DNA of 64,000 nucleotides from Kappaphycus alvarezii. Its lineage: Eukaryota; Rhodophyta; Florideophyceae; Gigartinales; Solieriaceae. Location of the stretch: the NCBI GenBank assembly GCA_002205965.3, contig NADL03000683.1, positions 372,001 to 436,000 of the forward strand, written 5' to 3'. The translations under genes and the position numbers were made by a program. The notes beneath the pieces were generated by a model, which was not told the DNA's origin, did no database searches, and saw only the letters and a list, made by a program, of their open reading frames with translations. Below are positions 59,869-64,000 of this stretch, piece after piece; the stretch's first letter is position 1; each line of letters opens with the position of its first letter.

Positions 59869-62470
59869 ATGGCTCAGTTCCTTGCACCCGACACCGAACA
59901 TGCCATCATTGACATCAATTCTCCTTCTGATCAGAACTCAGTCGGTGTGCTCGGCATCACGGACAGTAATACTGTCACGGATGTACAAGCCGAAAATGTT
60001 AACGTTGGCATTGTAAATAGAGCTGATCTCGTGACTCCCGAGGTACCAGGTGCAGATAAATCTGTGGGTAATCATAGATCTGCGCGGGAATAATCCAACC
60101 AAGAAAATGCAGGAGATCAGCCACCTAGCGCCTTAGATGTTGAACGCGCGTATCGTCGACACAAGAAGTTTCCCGCCAAGTCAAAAAAGGCATTACTCTG
60201 GGCTTTTTACTCTTCGCAAGGAAACAATACATTCTGTTGTGTTGTCTGTCAACCTTTTTAACTCGAGAATCACATCAACAAAATGCACGCCAGAAACAAG
60301 AAACAGCTAAAAGGAACCATAGTGTACAAGATCGCAGGAAGAACGTCATCATTACGTCGGCATGTAACCACACACCATAAGCAAGAGTTTGAATCTCTCC
60401 GTGCTCATACAGTAGAACAAGAAAATGAGGCAACTTGAAGAAGATCCAAGAAGAGGAAAGCGATTTCAGGGACAATCGCCTTCAATATGCATCAGCCTTA
60501 CCCTGCCAACTCATCAGCACAGTGCAATCATAATGAGCAATTAGTCCTTTTGATTGCGAAAGCATTTTTTCCTCTTCGTCTTGTTGAGAATCCTTTTGAT
60601 TGCGAAAGAATTTTTACCTCTTCGTCTTGTTTAGAATCCTTATTTCAAAAGTTATATACACGCTCAGAATCCGAGAGTACGAATGCCGGATCGTAGAAGC
60701 TTGACTGAGAAAATTATTACAATTATTACAGAACTCATCGCAAAATGTGAGAAGGAAATCATTCTTCCTGTTTCCATTTCATTCGACTTATGGATGAGTA
60801 GGTGTAGTGAGGATATCTTCGATCTGATCGCACATGGAATAGACAGCAACTTCTAACAGCAGGAGGTGCATTTAAGGATGATTCAGTGCAATTAGACAAG
60901 GAGGAACCACCTAGCGGAGCTTCTCAAAAGAGAACTACAAAGGTATAACATTCTGCACAAAATAATTTGTTGTGTTAGAGATGGGGGTGCTAATCTGAAA
61001 TCGTGTACTTCTGCACTGCAGGAGGTTTCTCAGTGCAGTTCTATCAGTCTGGGTAAATGTTTTGACGGTCCATGTTTGGCAGACATCTTGTCCAATATTT
61101 GTAATTCTGCTTTGGCCACTAATGTTGATGATGGCCTCAATATGGTATGCTCAAAATCTACAATAGCTGCTCTCCAAGAGTGCCTTACCTGGACGACCAA
61201 GAAAATTTCTAAAGGACGTGATGCTTGTTAATCGTCGTGTCGTGCTGAGCATAATACAGAAAGGGTGATGCCAGTCAAGACAATATTTGTGTCTTCAGTG
61301 GTAATGATGACTATGATGCTTGAGTACCCTGATGTAGTGGAACATTGCTTCTCAAACCAGGATGAGGTGAAAATCAGACAAATGGTACCCTCGGTAGAAA
61401 CATGGGAAATTATCAGGGAGATTTCTTCTGTCCTCGACCCAATCATGCGCACTTGTATATTGGCTCAGAAAAGTGAGAAATGGCTCATCATTAATGCTGT
61501 TGCTAAGTTCGCCAAACTCTACATTTACTGTACAGAGGTGGAATTGCAAAAAAGATACTGTCAGAATCCGGGGAGCTTCTATCTTTCGAAGACCAAATAA
61601 CCGAGTACCAAAGACGTATGGCTTCAAAAATTATGACCGGAATTCAGAAGGTCATTCAACCGCTGTACGCATTTCGCACGTTGAAGGGGCAGTATGGTCA
61701 TCATTATATCAGTATTGTACTTGATCCTGAGTATAAAACCCTAAGGGACCCCTACATGAAACTGCACTTAGAAGAACCTTTCGTTGGAAGGGCCTTGGCC
61801 GGGAAATATGACGAGAAAGTTATTATTCCACTACTTGTGAGTATATGAAAAGAAAAAGGCAATGAGATCCGGTTTTATGCAGTGGCAAATGATAGTACCT
61901 CACATATGGAAACACTACCACAATAATCACTCCCATCTGCGAACCCAAAACATGAGCAACCATTCGGTCAAAAGCCACCATCTGATGACCTAGACTGCTT
62001 CGAAAATGAGACTCTGGAAACGGATTTGGAGCGCATCAAGAAGAAGATGAGGAAGGACGAAATCATGGCTTATAGGCGTCGTAGATATGAAACCAATGAA
62101 GACAAACAGATATGGCTCGCTGCTCGCGAAAGCGAATAACCAAATTTCATTACTCTTGCAAGGCATATAATATCAATTCCTCCTACACAAATTGATAATG
62201 AAAGAGTTTTCAGTTTGACTAGCAGAATTGTCACGCCACTTCGCAATCGTTTCGCGACTGAGAACCTGTATTACCTTGTCTCCATTTGCAAGAACTATCC
62301 CGATGAAAAGAGTTCTGAAAAAAACGCATTTGTGAAATATGATTCATTGCATGAGTTTAATGACTATCTGGTTTCGCAAGAAGAAAACAGCAATGAGTAT
62401 ACAGACCTTTGACAAGGTGAGAATGTTGATGCCGAAAGTACGCCTTTACCTATGTTGATTTTGGACTCAG
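59869..62470 (+). pseudogene. hAT transposase relic (BED finger, RNase H-like core, dimerisation domain)
   Basis: N-terminus MAQFLAPDTEHAIIDINSPS (ATG 59,869) leads to a BED-type finger at about 60,200-60,390: LLWAFYSSQ, CCVVCQPF, SSLRRHVTTHH. LLIAKAFFPLRLVENPF is the usual hAT block after the finger. The core shows VSISFDLWMSR (about 60,770, first Asp), CCVRDGGANLKSC (about 60,970, second Asp) and the C-terminal PPTQIDNERVFSLTSRIVTP (about 62,185, Glu), then LRNRFATENLYYLV and KNYPDE. All catalytic acids survive in pieces. Breaks: TAA at 60,091, further stops near 60,258, 60,436 and 62,137, and a 46-bp internal duplication. The protein would be about 800 residues, normal for the family. Confidence 0.82.
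60546..60637. repeat. 46-bp tandem duplication inside the hAT transposase
   Basis: CCTTTTGATTGCGAAAG begins at 60,546 and again at 60,592, and both units end CTTCGTCTTGTT(G/T)AGAAT. 46 is not a multiple of three, so the duplication alone breaks the reading frame. Units differ at a few positions. Confidence 0.9.
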
Positions 62471-62939
62471 ATTCTAGTGACTAGCAGATTGCAGTGAGTA
62501 GCTAAGCTGCCTATTCTAAAATAAGAAAAAATTCAAATGCTGATAATATTTACAAAATGTTTCTTGCCGCTAGTGCGCCCTGCTTGCTGCATTCCCGGTG
62601 CTTGCGATTGGACACTGTTCGCTTGAACATTGAGTGACGTCCTAAATCAATTCCTTCCCGAAACCTAAGCCACGAGGTTATTCGGCTTAGTCTAGAAAAT
62701 AACCTGAACGTGAAACTTAGGTGGTTCATTGGAAGAGATTTAGACTACAAACGCCAGCCCCTTGTACGACGCTAACCCCTTTTCGGATTTGAGATGTCGA
62801 GAATTGAACCAGCCCTTGAAACAAAATTTGTTCAGTCTTGCCGGCTGTACCGCACCAGCTTGACTTCACGACAGAAACCTATTTTTTATTTATTTATATG
62901 ACATGTCGGGCGGAAATGTCAAAAAAATATTAGAAATTC

Positions 62940-63280
62940 TAATGTCCGTGTGCTGGTACCCATTTCCGCTCTAGTTCTTTCCGAAACTTTTGATGTCGTG
63001 TATCTAATGTGAAACGTTTTGAAATTTTTCTAATGCCCTTAGCCCGTGCACTAAATATTTTTCTGATTTTTTAATGAGCTATTGTCCGGTATTAGTAGTG
63101 TATCCCTTATACGGGTATTGTCCGTTACCTGTCCTACTGTGTACGGCTACCATACCATAATGTACCCATGCCCGTATGCCCATTGTGGTCGTCGCCATTG
63201 GTGATGCCCTATTGACCGTAGGTCCGCCTTCTTTTGGCAAGCACTTACTGTCCGTGTACCTCCGGGCATGAAAAATTTAC
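62940..63280. promoter_or_regulatory. Right subterminal repeats of the hAT element
   Basis: TGTCCG or TGCCCG motifs at about 62,943, 63,040, 63,083, 63,118, 63,168, 63,251 and (complement) 63,264. Motif and density are the same as at the left end, in non-coding DNA of the element. Confidence 0.5.
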
Positions 63281-63297
63281 ATGCCCGCACCACCATG

Positions 63298-63305
63298 CTC
63301 CCGAC
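63298..63305. repeat. hAT target site duplication, right (CTCCCGAC)
   Basis: Identical to the left copy at 59,351-59,358. Confidence 0.85.
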
Positions 63306-63660
63306 CCTCCGTCTCTGCCACTTTCGCGCCCTACCTCCCGATACTCTGTTCAACTAATTGCGAGGCCATCAAAAACATCATTCTACGCCATCTAAAAGGC
63401 CAAGCTCAGTGTGATTTCACGACGATAGTAGTATTTGGAACGAAATTAGTTGCGAAAAGGACCCTTACCTGCGCTGCGACAACGGCCTTTTGTGCTCTGC
63501 GTCCAGACAGTGTGCGCTATAAAATTATCCGGGTCTGTGACAAATGGCCTCAGTTCTCTACGTCTAGACGATCTGTGTGGTAGACTTCCCTCCAGCCCGT
63601 ATCAATCCTTGCTTCACCGGTGGAGTGAAAAGCCACTCAGTGCTTTGTGGTGCGGTCAAG

Positions 63661-63998
63661 ATGTTCCCGCCACGCACTGACGAGCAACGGCAGCAAGCGC
63701 GGGAACGGGCTGTGTTTTGGCGTGCAATAATGACGGCAAAACAACGGGAGGAAGAAAGGCGTCGGAACCGGGGAGAACAGCGCCAAGGAGAGCACAGATG
63801 ACTGCCCTGCAACTTACGGCTCGAGCCGCGCAAGAGACATAGCGGCGAAGAGATAGAGAGATGGAGCGAACGCAGGAGAAAGCTGAGCAACAAATTGCAA
63901 GAGGGCGTGCAATAGCTCAGGAACGTAGTGCAGTGGAAGACTCCCAACAAGCCGCAGCAAGGCGAAAAAAAATAGAAAGAGCAATGCGCAGCGTATAG
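63661..63998 (+). pseudogene. Arg/Gln/Glu-rich ORF, broken
   Basis: ATG 63,661 gives FPPRTDEQRQQARERAVFWR, AIMTAKQREEERRRNRGEQR and stops at 63,799. In another frame 63,798-63,998 reads LQLTARAAQE, a TAG, then RRRDREMERTQEKAEQQIAR, GRAIAQERSAVEDSQQAAAR, RKKIERAMRSV and a stop at 63,996. Repeated R-x-R-x-A-Q heptads suggest one helical, basic protein interrupted by a frameshift and a stop. Similar basic repeats begin some Helitron proteins, but no helicase or Rep motif lies in the window, so I do not assign it. Confidence 0.35.
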
Positions 63999-64000
63999 CA

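Larger units (their letters stand above)
59359..63297 (+). mobile_element. hAT DNA transposon with both ends and target duplication
   Basis: 3,939 bp. Left end CAAAGTGGTGCGGGTAT (59,359-59,375); right end, as reverse complement of 63,281-63,297, CATGGTGGTGCGGGCAT, so 14 of 17 bases agree. The ends are flanked by CTCCCGAC on both sides. The left terminus also folds on itself (GCGGGTATT at 59,368-59,376 with AATACCCGC at 59,393-59,401). Inside lies a broken hAT transposase. Both subterminal regions carry many copies of a TGTCCG/TGCCCG motif. Removal would rejoin the C-rich host sequence CTCCCGAC-CCTCCGTCTC. Ends well kept with a decayed ORF suggests it could only have moved using transposase from another copy. 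Confidence 0.88.

Noticed and set aside
62780-62880. Possible tRNA (B-box-like GGTTCAATTCTCGA on the minus strand)
   Set aside because: No matching acceptor stem or anticodon arm could be folded, and the internal promoter spacing is poor.

Overview
The window reads as nuclear DNA of a eukaryote: only three host genes are recognisable, one with a clear GT-AG spliceosomal intron, in a sea of decayed transposable elements. There is no operon structure and no bacterial gene density. Intron-poor genes of algal type, together with many old LTR, LINE, Harbinger, hAT and pogo-like relics, would fit a red macroalga (a florideophyte such as Chondrus). That placement is my inference and was not tested by any search.

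Layout. 0-0.4 kb holds the 3' part of a LINE with a restriction-like endonuclease. 1.5-1.9 kb holds a 130-bp tandem duplication. 2.7-7.0 kb is a heavily decayed Copia-type retrotransposon (gag, integrase, reverse transcriptase and RNase H recognisable only across frames). 7.6-10.5 kb is a PIF/Harbinger transposon with two convergent broken genes, a Myb/NAM-like companion on + and a DDE transposase on -. 11.3-16.8 kb holds a severely 5'-truncated LINE copy, a longer LINE of the same family (RT, CCHC zinc finger, endonuclease) and a second RT relic. 17-21 kb is non-coding, with arrays of a GTACTGTAC/GTACAGTAC motif. 22.4-25.8 kb is a host island with a MgtC-type membrane protein (+) and a bZIP transcription factor (-), convergent. 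26-47 kb is AT-rich and nearly gene-free, with weak element debris, one LINE relic (42.5-42.9 kb) and one likely LTR end (37.2 kb). 47.9-48.9 kb is a spliced METTL5-type 18S rRNA m6A methyltransferase, again surrounded by GTAC-motif clusters. 51.05-53.14 kb is a broken pogo/jerky-type transposon. 55.1-58.2 kb is a Ty3/gypsy relic on the minus strand. 59,359-63,297 is a hAT transposon with both ends preserved, imperfect terminal inverted repeats and an 8-bp target duplication. The window ends in a broken Arg/Gln/Glu-rich ORF.

How the parts relate. The host genes do not form a pathway. Most of the window is a layered record of insertion followed by decay. Several lost residues fit G:C to A:T change (Trp to stop, Asp to Asn) and most elements have lost a catalytic residue. 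The hAT copy keeps its D, D and E residues although its reading frame is broken. I found no convincing new defence or metabolic system. The best unexplained signal is the dispersed palindromic GTACTGTAC motif, which is concentrated in the intervals around host genes.
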